From a virus, in IMG/VR virus record IMGVR_UViG_3300029999_000505, positions 1 through 58,997 of that record: a DNA stretch of 58,997 nucleotides, one strand, 5' to 3'. Shown one piece after another: positions 15,248 through 24,193 of the stretch. The first letter of the stretch is position 1. Each line of letters begins with the position of its first letter. The notes under the pieces were generated by a model. It ran no database searches and was not told where the DNA came from. It saw nothing but the letters and a program-made list of their open reading frames with translations. Position numbers and translations under genes: made by a program.

Positions 15248-16934
15248 TCGTGAGTACAAGCCAGCCACTTGTTTCTGGTGCAGCGCCGACACGTGGTGCG
15301 AGACGCGCGACAACGGCAAGCCGATGTGCCGCGGTTGCAAGGTCGAACGCTTCTACTCAGAGATTCTTTATCCGCCGCTCGGGTATCGCCTACTCGGCTG
15401 GCACAGAAAAGTCATCCGAGACATTTTCGGAACCGTGCGGCTGGAAGACGGGGCGCGGCGCTACCAGCGCGGTTACGTCTCGACAGGTAAGCAGAATGGA
15501 AAATCGTTTCTCACGGGCGGGTTGCCCCTCTATCACATCACCATGGAAGACGAATTGAACCCAGAAGCCTATGGCGCAGCGGCCGCCAAGGAGCAGGCCG
15601 GCATCGTCTTCAAGGCAGCGGCCATGCTGGTGAACGCCAACCCTGATCTTCGCTCGCGGCTGAAGGTTATCCCCAGCACCAAGCGTATCGTGCGGCGTGA
15701 TGGCGGCGGCATGTATCAGGTGCTCTCAGCGGATGGCGACGTGCAGGACGGCATCAGGCCGAGCCTGCTGATTCGCGATGAGATGCACCGCTGGAGGAGT
15801 TCAAAGGCCGAGACGCTGTACGACGTCACGACCAAGGGGCAGATATCTCGCGACGAACCGCTGGACCTTGCAATCACCACAGCGGGCGCTGAGTACGAAT
15901 CGCCGCTGTGGTTTCAGGAGTATGAGCTTGCTAAGCAGGTGCTGAGCGGCGCCGTCCCCGTGCCTGGCTTCTATGCAGCGATCTGGGAAGCGGACAAGAA
16001 AAAGCTCGATGCGGATCCAAACTATTGGAAATCACGAGAGGCGCGCGTCGCCGCAAACCCCAGCCACGAAGACAACGGTGGGTTTCTTAAGGACAGCGCT
16101 ATCGTCCGCGAGATGGACAAGGCGTTGACTCAGCCGGCTCAGAAGACGAAATATCTTCGCTACCATTTGAACACTCCCATTGCCACGCAGCAGGCTCCCA
16201 TCATCGACATGTCCAAGTGGCTCGCGTGCGGAGGGGATGTCGATCTGCGCGAGTGGCCAACCTACGATGTGGACTATCTGATCAAAAAGTGGAATCTGCT
16301 CGACAAGCCGTGCTGGGTTGGCGTTGACGCGTCATGGACAACCGATATGACCGCGGTCGTGTTCGGCTTTCCACCGTTCGGCGGACTCGCTGCATGGACC
16401 TTCCTACCGTTCTTTTGGGTGCCACAAGAGCGGGTCGCGGAGCTTGAGCGCATCTGCCGTCTGCCGTTCTCGGACTGGATTGCCCGCGGCTTTCTTGAGG
16501 CCACGCCGGGCAACGGTATCGACCTCCGCGCGGTCAAGGAGCGAATCCGCTGGGGTAGGCAGATGTTTGAGCTGCGCGACCTGGCGTTCGACCGCTGCAA
16601 CTTTCGCACCGAGGCGATGGAGCTCCTCGACGAGGGCATCAACGCGGTGGAAGTGCAACAGAACTTCATGCAGTTGGGTTACCCTACCAAGTTCATTCTT
16701 AGCTCCTACCTTGACCAGAAAATCCGCCACGGCAATAACCCGATCTACAACTGGCACGCTGCCTGTCTGCAGCTTCAATACGACCGAAAGGATAACTGCC
16801 AGCCATCGAAGCCCGAGCGCCTCAAGTCATCCAAGCGCATCGACGGACTCGCGGCCACTGTGACCCTTCTCAACCGCGGCCTGGTCGCCGAATCCGACAC
16901 GATCCCATACACCGGACTCCGGAGCCTAAACTAA
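15240..16934 (+). CDS. terL: Terminase large subunit with N-terminal zinc knuckle
   Basis: 564 residues from GTG 15240. ATPase: STGKQNGKS (81-89), Walker B SLLIRDE (175-181), coupling motif AITTAG (211-216). RNase H-like nuclease: GVDAS (D363) and a second acidic residue in DRCNF (D451). This is the HK97-type packaging motor, which cuts concatemers and pumps DNA into the prohead. Unusually, residues 11-33 carry CFWC...C...CRGC, a probable zinc knuckle ahead of the ATPase. Confidence 0.95.
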   Translation: MGSREYKPATCFWCSADTWCETRDNGKPMCRGCKVERFYSEILYPPLGYRLLGWHRKVIRDIFGTVRLEDGARRYQRGYVSTGKQNGKSFLTGGLPLYHITMEDELNPEAYGAAAAKEQAGIVFKAAAMLVNANPDLRSRLKVIPSTKRIVRRDGGGMYQVLSADGDVQDGIRPSLLIRDEMHRWRSSKAETLYDVTTKGQISRDEPLDLAITTAGAEYESPLWFQEYELAKQVLSGAVPVPGFYAAIWEADKKKLDADPNYWKSREARVAANPSHEDNGGFLKDSAIVREMDKALTQPAQKTKYLRYHLNTPIATQQAPIIDMSKWLACGGDVDLREWPTYDVDYLIKKWNLLDKPCWVGVDASWTTDMTAVVFGFPPFGGLAAWTFLPFFWVPQERVAELERICRLPFSDWIARGFLEATPGNGIDLRAVKERIRWGRQMFELRDLAFDRCNFRTEAMELLDEGINAVEVQQNFMQLGYPTKFILSSYLDQKIRHGNNPIYNWHAACLQLQYDRKDNCQPSKPERLKSSKRIDGLAATVTLLNRGLVAESDTIPYTGLRSLN

Positions 16935-18323
16935 GTGTTCCCAGCCATCACGGACGCGGTAAAGAGTGTCGTCAAAGCGGTGCGCGCCGGCATGGGCGAC
17001 GAAACGCTGGAGCTGGACATCAGTGGTCGCAAGAGCGGCGGCGGCGTTTCCTTTGACGCCGTTAATGCTGGCTGGTACGCACGCAACGGATATCCGGGCA
17101 TTTACACGATGCTCTCTGGCGGTATGCCAGCCTGGTCGGGAGAGCCTGTCAGCCTGGGGACCGCGCTCAACCATTCGGTCGTGTGGGCATGCAACAGGCT
17201 CATAAGCGAAACCCAGGGCGCAACGCCGCTCGCGATGCTCCAGCAGAAGAAGAACGCAAAGGAGCTGGCAACCGATCACCCGATGTTCTCGGCCCTGCGC
17301 AACGCGGTCAACGACGAGATGTCCGCGATGAGCTTCAAGGAGACACGTACCAGTCACACGCTGCTTGACGGCAACGGATACGCTCAGATCATCCGGCGCA
17401 GCGCCACTGGCACCGCCATTGAGTTACGTGGCTTGGACCCAGGCCAGGTGCGCGTGGACCGCGAGAAGACGGGCCAGCGCAGGCTGGTCTACATCATCAA
17501 GGACGGGCTCACCAGCAACGCAACGAACAATGAAACAACGTATGCTCTGACCCCTGGGAAGGCGCAAGACATCCTCCACATCCGCGGGCTTGGGTGGGAC
17601 GGGTTGCGCGGATATTCCGTCATCACTATGGCCCGGCAGAGCATTGGGACTGCCATCTCAGCAGAACGCAACGTAGCCAGGTTCTACGCGAACGGCGGAC
17701 GCATACCGTACCTGCTCACCAACGACAAACACTTTGAGAATGACGCCGCCTTTGACAAGTTCCGCGCTGACTGGGAAAAGACATACGCCGAGCCGCATAA
17801 GGTACCCATCCTCGAGAACGGACTCAAGTATCAGCAGATCGGCCTGAACGCAGTCGATTCGCAGTTGATCGAAACCCGGCTATTCGACATCCATGAAATC
17901 TGCCGTTGGTTTCTGGTGTCCCCGCATCTGGTTGGTGACCTGAGCCGCGCAACCTTTTCCAACATCGAGCAGCTTGCCTTGGAATTCATCAAGGTCACGA
18001 TGCAATCGTGGTTCACCAGGTGGGAGCAAGACCTGTGGCGCTGCCTCCTAACGCCAGAAGAGAAGGGCCAGGGCTACTACTTCAAGCACAACACTAACGA
18101 GCTTTTACGCGGCGACTTCCTGACCCGGATGCAGGGCTACTCAATCATGCTTCAGAACGGTATCGCAAGCGACAACGAGGTGCGCGACCTCGAGGACTGG
18201 AATCCGTTCAAGGGCGGCGACGGTCACTACATTCAGCTCAACATGCAGACGGTTCCGCCTGCAGCAGGAGCCGCCACAGCACCAGCAAGCCAAGCACCAT
18301 CGCTTGTTCGCATCAGCGAGTGA
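16935..18323 (+). CDS. Portal protein, HK97 family
   Basis: 462 residues from GTG 16935, directly after the terminase stop. Family features include AWACNRLISETQGATPLAML (written here as VWACNRLI...), the wing and stem helices, and FDIHEICRWFLVSPHLVGD followed by a C-terminal crown helix. Portals form a dodecamer at one capsid vertex, for DNA entry and tail attachment. The Ala/Pro-rich C-terminus is probably flexible. Confidence 0.93.
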   Translation: MFPAITDAVKSVVKAVRAGMGDETLELDISGRKSGGGVSFDAVNAGWYARNGYPGIYTMLSGGMPAWSGEPVSLGTALNHSVVWACNRLISETQGATPLAMLQQKKNAKELATDHPMFSALRNAVNDEMSAMSFKETRTSHTLLDGNGYAQIIRRSATGTAIELRGLDPGQVRVDREKTGQRRLVYIIKDGLTSNATNNETTYALTPGKAQDILHIRGLGWDGLRGYSVITMARQSIGTAISAERNVARFYANGGRIPYLLTNDKHFENDAAFDKFRADWEKTYAEPHKVPILENGLKYQQIGLNAVDSQLIETRLFDIHEICRWFLVSPHLVGDLSRATFSNIEQLALEFIKVTMQSWFTRWEQDLWRCLLTPEEKGQGYYFKHNTNELLRGDFLTRMQGYSIMLQNGIASDNEVRDLEDWNPFKGGDGHYIQLNMQTVPPAAGAATAPASQAPSLVRISE

Positions 18324-18365
18324 TAAATCGTTCCTGTTTAAAAGAGGGGTTTAAAGGGGTAAACA

Positions 18366-19460
18366 ATGGCAGCTAAACAGCAAAAGCGATCCATCCCGGT
18401 ACAAATCAAGGCGATGGCCGAGGACGGCAGCTTTGAAGGCGACCTCGCAGTCTACAACCAAACTGACCTGGGCGGCGACCTAATCGAGCCCGGAGCCTTT
18501 GCCAAGACGATGAAGGAACGCGGCGGCACGGTGCCACTGCTGTGGCAGCACAACGCGGACACGCCAATCGGCTCTCTCACTCTGATCGACAGCCCGACAG
18601 CCCTTAAGGTGAAGGGCCAGTTACTACTGGAGCTGCCGGACGCGAAGAAGGCATACATCCTGATCAAGGCCAAGGTCATCAAGGGTCTGTCGATTGGCTA
18701 CGACACCATCAAGGATTCTGTCGAGAACGGCGTCCGCATGTTGAAAGAGGTACGGCTCTGGGAGGGCAGCATCGTCACGTTCCCAATGAATGAAATGGCC
18801 ATGATCACATCCGTGAAGCGCGCCGGCGCCGGGGCACCGGAAACCAAAGATGACTTCACCACGGAGCTTGCGCAAATTCAGCTTCAGGACGTCGGCTACC
18901 AGATGCGCTACGCATTGTTCCAGGCGCTCGGCTCCGTGACCTGGGCAAGCGGCCTGACGAAGGAGGACAAGGTGGCAGCTTCGCAGACCACCATCGAGCA
19001 GTTCCTGGCCGCCTACATGGAGTATCTGCCACAGTATCTGGACTACTTGGCAGCTGAGTACGGCGATATGAGCCTGATGAACAAGCTGCATCATGAAGAG
19101 AAAAGCTTTGCACGTATGCTGAGCCGCGGCGTGAAGATGTTCGCGGCCGTCCGGAAGCTAGAGAGCAAGGAGGGCCGCAAGTTTAGCGCGGCCACCAAAA
19201 AGAGTTTGGACGAGGCCCACGAACACGTTAAGGGCCTCTCCGATATTTTCGGAGCACTTTTCGATGATGAAGCCGACGACGATACCGACGATACCGAAGA
19301 CGACACCAACGACACTGACGGTGACGACGACGGTAACAAGGGCGGCGGCACTCCAGCATCGCAAGCCGCAAAGAAAAGCAAGCCCGAGCCGGTAGCAGAA
19401 GACCACTCGGCAGCCGAAGCAATCCTCACCAACATGAGGGCGCTCATCCCGAAAGCGTAA
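18366..19460 (+). CDS. Prohead protease with acidic C-terminal extension
   Basis: 364 residues. The N-terminal ~180 match the HK97-type serine protease: H62 in LLWQHNADTPIG and S109 in KGLSIGYD. It processes the capsid delta domain during maturation. The remaining ~180 residues form helices and then a very acidic stretch (DDTDDTEDDTNDTDGDDDG). That region could serve as a built-in scaffold, since no separate scaffold gene is seen. Preceded by AAAGGGGTAAACA. Confidence 0.9.
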   Translation: MAAKQQKRSIPVQIKAMAEDGSFEGDLAVYNQTDLGGDLIEPGAFAKTMKERGGTVPLLWQHNADTPIGSLTLIDSPTALKVKGQLLLELPDAKKAYILIKAKVIKGLSIGYDTIKDSVENGVRMLKEVRLWEGSIVTFPMNEMAMITSVKRAGAGAPETKDDFTTELAQIQLQDVGYQMRYALFQALGSVTWASGLTKEDKVAASQTTIEQFLAAYMEYLPQYLDYLAAEYGDMSLMNKLHHEEKSFARMLSRGVKMFAAVRKLESKEGRKFSAATKKSLDEAHEHVKGLSDIFGALFDDEADDDTDDTEDDTNDTDGDDDGNKGGGTPASQAAKKSKPEPVAEDHSAAEAILTNMRALIPKA

Positions 19461-19496
19461 CCAATTCTGGAAATCCAATAGAAAAGGACTTCGACA

Positions 19497-20723
19497 ATGG
19501 AACTAAAAGACCAGCTCACTGCCCTGCAGACAGAGCTGAAAACCTACGTCGACAAGGCTGCCGCTGAGACAAAAGAATTTGGCACCATGGCCCTGTCAAC
19601 CAAAGAAACCGTAACCAAGATTCAGGCCCAGCTAGACGGGATCGATCTGAAGCTTGCGAACAAGATCATTGCCGATCAGGGCCAGGGACCAACGTTGGCC
19701 AAGACCGTCAAGGAGTCTGAGAGCATTCAACGCCTGCTCAAGGACCGTCGTGGCAGCGCCGTTCTGCACCTGAAGGGAAAGGATGTCATGGAGCTGATGG
19801 ACAAGAAGTCAATCATCAGCGCAACGGTATCCGGCACCTCTGAAGGCGATCCGCTTAACCCAGTTGGAGTCGCAACCACCGGGGTGTTGCAAATCGACCG
19901 CACTTCAGGGATCACGGCGGAGGCGCGTCAAGTCCTAATGATTCGGGACTTGCTACCCTCGCGACCGACCACCATGCAGGTGGTGGATTTCGTGAAAGTT
20001 AGTCAGCCGCTTTCCCCTGGCTCTCCCGTTCCTGAGGCATCGCTCAAGCCGGAGAACCAACTCACCTTCACTTCGATCAGCGAAAAGGTAAGGCTGATCG
20101 CAACCTGGATCCCGGCGACAAAACAGGTGCTTGACGACTTTGTTGAGCTGATGGGATTCATTAAGGCCAGCCTTCCGTACTACATCAATTTGGAGGAAGA
20201 GCTTCAGCTTTTAGCAGGTGATGATACCGGTGAAAATCTGCACGGTCTCATCCCGCAGGCATCCACGTATGTTCCAACGTACCTGAATTCAGTCAGGGGT
20301 TGGAACTTCATGGACGTCATCGGAACTGCTATCCAGCAGATCAACGCGGCCAAGGAGATCGATCCGACATTCGTTGTGCTCAACACGAACGACTGGTGGA
20401 CCATCCGTTTGACCAAAGACTCTTTTGGCCGGTACATTCTGGGCGACCCGCAAATCAACGTGCGACCTAACCTCTTCGGGCTTGATGTGGTTTACACCAC
20501 GTCAATCGCGCAGGGTACGTTTCTCGTTGGCAACGGCAATCAGGTGGCAGTCGAGATCCGCGACCGCATGGAAATGCAAGTGGAAATCTCGACTGAGAAC
20601 GCTGATTACTTTGTTCGCAACCTGGTGGCGATCAGGGCTGAGAAACGGATGGCGCTGTTGACCAAACGTCCCAACAGCTTTGTCAGCGGCACCTTCAGTT
20701 CTTCACCAAGCCAAGTAGCTTAA
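19497..20723 (+). CDS. Major capsid protein, HK97 fold
   Basis: 408 residues. Residues 1 to ~100 form a helical delta-domain-like segment, probably removed by the protease. The HK97 core starts near TVSGTSEGDPLNPVG, with conserved VDFVKVSQPLSPG, EKVRLIATWIPATKQ and the A-domain strands near the C-terminus. It builds the icosahedral shell. Followed by a short gap with alternative hairpins. Confidence 0.93.
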   Translation: MELKDQLTALQTELKTYVDKAAAETKEFGTMALSTKETVTKIQAQLDGIDLKLANKIIADQGQGPTLAKTVKESESIQRLLKDRRGSAVLHLKGKDVMELMDKKSIISATVSGTSEGDPLNPVGVATTGVLQIDRTSGITAEARQVLMIRDLLPSRPTTMQVVDFVKVSQPLSPGSPVPEASLKPENQLTFTSISEKVRLIATWIPATKQVLDDFVELMGFIKASLPYYINLEEELQLLAGDDTGENLHGLIPQASTYVPTYLNSVRGWNFMDVIGTAIQQINAAKEIDPTFVVLNTNDWWTIRLTKDSFGRYILGDPQINVRPNLFGLDVVYTTSIAQGTFLVGNGNQVAVEIRDRMEMQVEISTENADYFVRNLVAIRAEKRMALLTKRPNSFVSGTFSSSPSQVA

Positions 20724-20735
20724 CCGGCTGAGACG

Positions 20736-20765
20736 GCGGGGCGGCGTAACAGCTTCCCCGCTGTT
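20736..20765 (+). other. Two mutually exclusive hairpins after the capsid gene
   Basis: GCGGGG (20736-20741) can pair with CCCCGC (20756-20761). AACAGC (20748-20753) can pair with GCTGTT (20760-20765), with TTCCCC as loop. The two stems share bases, so only one can form. There is no T-run. The arrangement could damp transcription or protect mRNA between the capsid gene and the next gene. Confidence 0.4.
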
Positions 20766-20787
20766 GAAGCGCACGGCAGAGGAACAG

Positions 20788-21129
20788 ATGAGACTCATTG
20801 CAAATAGTCAACTGCGCGGCGAGTACGGCATGGTTGAAGCGAACCAGCAGTTCGATGTGGCCGACGATACGGCTCACAAGCTAATCAAGACCGGCATGGC
20901 TCGCCAAGCAGCACCTCCGACCATCGAGTACGAGACAAAAGTCATCAACCCGCAAGCTCCTATGGTGAGCCCGCGGAGTCCGTTTCGTGACGTGCCTGTG
21001 TCTAACGCGGAACCGGCGAACGTGGCTACCGAAAGCGATAGCCTGCTTCCAAAAGCAAACCTATCCCCAGGCGGAACTTCTTATTCTGGCGGACGGCCAG
21101 GACGTTCGAGACCTACTGCCGGACGATGA
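20788..21129 (+). CDS. Small head-region protein
   Basis: 113 residues from ATG 20788 behind AGAGGAAC. The first ~55 residues (MRLIANSQLRGEYGMVEANQ) look folded; the rest is Pro/Ser-rich. It may be a capsid decoration or head-completion protein by position. Its last 143 nt overlap the glycosyltransferase gene in another frame, which is unusually long for this genome. Its true end could be earlier if a frame change is present. Confidence 0.55.
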   Translation: MRLIANSQLRGEYGMVEANQQFDVADDTAHKLIKTGMARQAAPPTIEYETKVINPQAPMVSPRSPFRDVPVSNAEPANVATESDSLLPKANLSPGGTSYSGGRPGRSRPTAGR

Positions 21130-21574
21130 CCGCGTTCGCTTAATCCATCTAAGCGAGGTCCGCACCATAGGGGAAAAGCGCAACTTCGGTTGCGGCCGCG
21201 CCCAGGGTGACGTGATCTGTCACTGGGATGATGACGACTGGAGCGCCCCTGGGCGACTCGCCGATCAGATCCCGCGGCTAAACGGTATTGCAGTCACCGG
21301 CTACAACGCGATGCGCTTCACCGATGGCGGCCGCTGGTGGAGGTATCAGGGCACCAGCGACTATGCCCTGGGAACCTCGCTCTGCTACCTGCGCAGTTGG
21401 TGGCAGGCGCATCCATTCAAGGCGTGCAACGTTGGCGAAGATAACGTGTTCGTGAACATGGCGCGCAGCGAGCGGGCCATTCTAAGCGTCGATGCTGGCG
21501 AGCTGATGCACGCCACCATTCACCCAAACAACACAAGCCCACGGCACATCACTGCCAACTGGATACCACTATGA
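20987..21574 (+). CDS. GT2-family glycosyltransferase 1
   Basis: 195 residues from GTG 20987. GT-A fold features: MTCLCLTRNRRTWLPKAI at the start, LLILADGQ, and the metal-binding DDDDW near residue 80. The C-terminal part (GEDNVFVNMARSE) fits the acceptor-side region. It probably transfers a sugar from a nucleotide donor; the acceptor is unknown. First of three GT2 genes between capsid and connector. The stop overlaps the next small ORF (ATGA). Confidence 0.85.
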   Translation: MTCLCLTRNRRTWLPKAIACFQKQTYPQAELLILADGQDVRDLLPDDDRVRLIHLSEVRTIGEKRNFGCGRAQGDVICHWDDDDWSAPGRLADQIPRLNGIAVTGYNAMRFTDGGRWWRYQGTSDYALGTSLCYLRSWWQAHPFKACNVGEDNVFVNMARSERAILSVDAGELMHATIHPNNTSPRHITANWIPL

Positions 21575-21729
21575 GAGGTTCACCTGTGATCATCGTTCTT
21601 ATCGTCCTGCTGCTGGTGTTTGGTTTTGGCGGCTATCGTCTTGGCCCAGGTCTTGGCTACTACGGCGGCGGCGGTCTTAGCCTTATTGTCGTGATTGTCT
21701 TGATCCTGCTGCTTCTTCGGATCATCTGA
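21571..21729 (+). CDS. Small membrane protein, DUF3309-like
   Basis: 52 residues: a short N-terminus, a hydrophobic helix (VIIVLIVLLLVFGFGGYRLG), a Gly-rich turn (YYGGGGLSL) and a second hydrophobic helix. This organisation matches the DUF3309 family of tiny bacterial membrane proteins of unknown role. ATG overlaps the stop of glycosyltransferase 1. An envelope role together with the glycosyltransferases is possible. Confidence 0.75.
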   Translation: MRGSPVIIVLIVLLLVFGFGGYRLGPGLGYYGGGGLSLIVVIVLILLLLRII

Positions 21730-21739
21730 GCCTGGCCCA

Positions 21740-22414
21740 ATGAACAGCACTCTGTCAGTCATCGTCCCGAGTCGCACAATGTCCAACCTGATCCCCTGCG
21801 TGCAGGCGGTAACCCATCTGGACGAGTGTGACGTCATCGTGGTGTGGGATCGCAGCCGTGGGAACGACTGGGCGCCCCCATCGGCCGCCTATCGCGTCCG
21901 CGAGGTAGAGCAGGAGTTCATCTACGCCAGAAACTGCAACACGGGGATCATTTCAGCCGGCGACAACGATGTAATTCTGCTCAATGACGACGCGCTCCTG
22001 GAGACGGCCGGTGGTTTTTCTGCCCTGCAGGCGTGGGCAAAACAGTGTCCAGAGTTCGGCATCATCGGAGCGGTAACCAACGTGACGGGACAGCCGCTTC
22101 AGAGACCACTAGGACACTATTGTCCTGGCGGGCCGCGCGAGGTGCCGCACTTCGCCTTTGTCTGCGTTCTGATCCCACGCAGCACCATCAATGCCGTTGG
22201 GCTGCTCGATGAGCGTTACTGCCTGGACTATGGCGTCGAGGACCGCGACTACTGCGAGATGGTCAGGCGCGCGGGGCTGAAGTGCGGCGTCTATGACGGG
22301 TGCTTTGTCGACCACGCCAGCCTGTCGAGCAGCTACCGCGGCAACCCGCTGGCGTCGCGGTCATATGCGCGGAACTGGGAGTTGTACTGCAAAAAGTGGG
22401 GCGTGCCCGCATGA
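21740..22414 (+). CDS. GT2-family glycosyltransferase 2
   Basis: 224 residues. GT-A features: LSVIVPSRTMSNL at the start, ARNCNTGI, and the donor/metal motif LLNDDALL near residue 75-82. GVEDRDYCEMVRRAG is the typical catalytic-base region. Likely a glycosyltransferase acting on a virion or host-surface acceptor. The stop overlaps the next start (ATGA). Confidence 0.85.
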   Translation: MNSTLSVIVPSRTMSNLIPCVQAVTHLDECDVIVVWDRSRGNDWAPPSAAYRVREVEQEFIYARNCNTGIISAGDNDVILLNDDALLETAGGFSALQAWAKQCPEFGIIGAVTNVTGQPLQRPLGHYCPGGPREVPHFAFVCVLIPRSTINAVGLLDERYCLDYGVEDRDYCEMVRRAGLKCGVYDGCFVDHASLSSSYRGNPLASRSYARNWELYCKKWGVPA

Positions 22415-23118
22415 TTCACGGGATGCTTCGGGTCAAGAATGAGGCGCGCTGGATAGAACGCGTCGTGCGATCCATTCAGGCTATCTGCGATGACGTGTTC
22501 GTGCTGGATGACCACTCAAACGACGGAACTCCGGATCTTTGCAGGGCGCTGGGCTGCGTCGTGAATGATTCTCCATTCACAGACATTCATGAGGCGCGGG
22601 ATAAGGATTACCTGCTTGACAAGGTGTGGGCGGGTGGCGCTGCGCTTGGTGACTACTGCCTCATGGTTGACGGCGACGAGGCGCTGCACCAGGACGATCT
22701 GCCGGCGCTTGCACGGGCCGTGAGTCAGAAGCTGTCATGCCTTTCATTTCACATCGTCTACCTCTGGGATATGGAGACCCAGGTGCGCGTCGACCGCTGG
22801 TACAAAGAGTTCCGTCGACCATCTATGTTTCGCCTGGTCAGCCGTGACCTGTCCTTCAAGCGGACAGGATTCGGTGGGAACTTTCATTGCTCGTCGGCTC
22901 CGGCCTCGCTGCTGGTCAGCGTTACATCTGTCCCTGTGAGGCTGCTGCACTACGGCTACCTGCACAAGGAAGATCGGGTAAGGAAATTTCACTGGTACAA
23001 CTCTGTTGACCCGAACAATATGTTCGAGGACTGTTACCGCCACATGGTCATCGGCGATCTGTTTCCGGCCAGCTCGTCCTTCAAGTGGGCCGGGCCGCTT
23101 GAGGTCATAACGCTATGA
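22411..23118 (+). CDS. GT2-family glycosyltransferase 3
   Basis: 235 residues from ATG 22411. Pattern MIHGMLRVKNEARWIERVV, DDVFVLDDHSNDGT and the DGDEAL metal motif belong to the GT2 subgroup related to SunS/WaaE-type transferases. The C-terminal half (FRLVSRDLSFKRTGFGG) is typical of the group. Coupled at both ends by overlapping start and stop codons, so it is expressed with the head module. Confidence 0.85.
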   Translation: MIHGMLRVKNEARWIERVVRSIQAICDDVFVLDDHSNDGTPDLCRALGCVVNDSPFTDIHEARDKDYLLDKVWAGGAALGDYCLMVDGDEALHQDDLPALARAVSQKLSCLSFHIVYLWDMETQVRVDRWYKEFRRPSMFRLVSRDLSFKRTGFGGNFHCSSAPASLLVSVTSVPVRLLHYGYLHKEDRVRKFHWYNSVDPNNMFEDCYRHMVIGDLFPASSSFKWAGPLEVITL

Positions 23119-23819
23119 GTAGCTGGTATCCATTCGGCGGGGTTGGACCTTACGGAACCTATGGGAACCTCGGGCTCTACGGGGCACTCGTCGTCTACGG
23201 CAGCCTCAATCTAACCGTCACGTCTCCTCAGCAAGTTTTCACGGAGGTGATCACGCTTAATGAAATCAAGTCGTTTCTCAAGGTACCGCAGCGGTCACCA
23301 ATCGACCCAGAGGAGGATGCGCAACTCACGGAGTTCATTTCTGCGGCTCGCGAGCAGGCGGAAATACTTCAGAACCAAGATCTCGTGCAAAAGCAATTCG
23401 ACCTGTGCCATGACTATTGGCCGTCGTATCGGGTTGAGATGCGCAAGCCGCTTCAGTCCGTTGATCTGGTGCAGTACACGGACTCTAACGGCGACGTCAC
23501 GGCAATGGTGGAGGACGTTGACTACATCGTGGATGCCTCAAAGGGTCCAGGCATCCTGGCGCCGCCCTATAACGCAACCTGGCCGACGTTCACGCCATGG
23601 CCAAGCTCTGCAATCCTTGTGCGCTTCACCAGCGGCTATGCGTTGACCGATCCATTCTGGCAGGGCCCTGGGGCACGCATTAAGACCGGAATGAAGCTAC
23701 TGATCTCGGCGTGGTATAACAACCGGCTCCCGTTTGAAAAGGGTGCTGGCCCAGGGCAGGAATATCCGTACACCGTGACGTCCTGCCTCACATACGGCGC
23801 GAACGTTAGGGCGAGGTAA
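23115..23819 (+). CDS. Head-tail connector, gp6-like
   Basis: 234 residues. The first ~40 are Gly/Tyr-rich (GGVGPYGTYGNLGLYG). From TLNEIKSFLKV onwards it matches the helical connector family of HK97 gp6, including DAQLTEFISAAREQAE and a C-terminal helical bundle. It forms the ring under the portal. The Gly/Tyr-rich N-terminal extension is not usual for the family. Confidence 0.85.
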   Translation: MSSWYPFGGVGPYGTYGNLGLYGALVVYGSLNLTVTSPQQVFTEVITLNEIKSFLKVPQRSPIDPEEDAQLTEFISAAREQAEILQNQDLVQKQFDLCHDYWPSYRVEMRKPLQSVDLVQYTDSNGDVTAMVEDVDYIVDASKGPGILAPPYNATWPTFTPWPSSAILVRFTSGYALTDPFWQGPGARIKTGMKLLISAWYNNRLPFEKGAGPGQEYPYTVTSCLTYGANVRAR

Positions 23820-23824
23820 AACTG

Positions 23825-24169
23825 ATGTCGTCGTGGCCGAAGGTTGATCCGGGCAAGATGGTTCACCAGATTACGTTCCTGCAGCAGGTTAAGGGAACGA
23901 ATATCTCCGGCACGGTGATGACGTGGGCTCCTTGGTTAACCACCTGGGCATCAATTGATCCTGTGCGCGGGATTGACATGCTCAAGGCTGGGCAGGACGT
24001 CACCCAGGTTTACCTGACAATAAAGATTCGCTGGCAGACCGGCATTCTGCCAAACATGCGGATCCAATCCGACATGGGCGAGACCTATATCATTCAGGCA
24101 ATCGAAAACCCAGGCGAGCGCAACGTGATTCTAGTGTTGACGTGCCTCGCCATGGGGCTTAATCAATAA
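23825..24169 (+). CDS. Head-tail adaptor/joining protein
   Basis: 114 residues. The order HQITFLQQVKG, AWLTTWASIDP-like core and RIQSDMGETYIIQAI ending with NVILVLTCL matches the phage head-tail joining family (SPP1 gp16-type barrel). It would seal the connector before tail attachment. Starts 5 nt after the connector gene. Confidence 0.8.
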   Translation: MSSWPKVDPGKMVHQITFLQQVKGTNISGTVMTWAPWLTTWASIDPVRGIDMLKAGQDVTQVYLTIKIRWQTGILPNMRIQSDMGETYIIQAIENPGERNVILVLTCLAMGLNQ

Positions 24170-24193
24170 CGCAAGATCCAACAGGGAGGAGAG

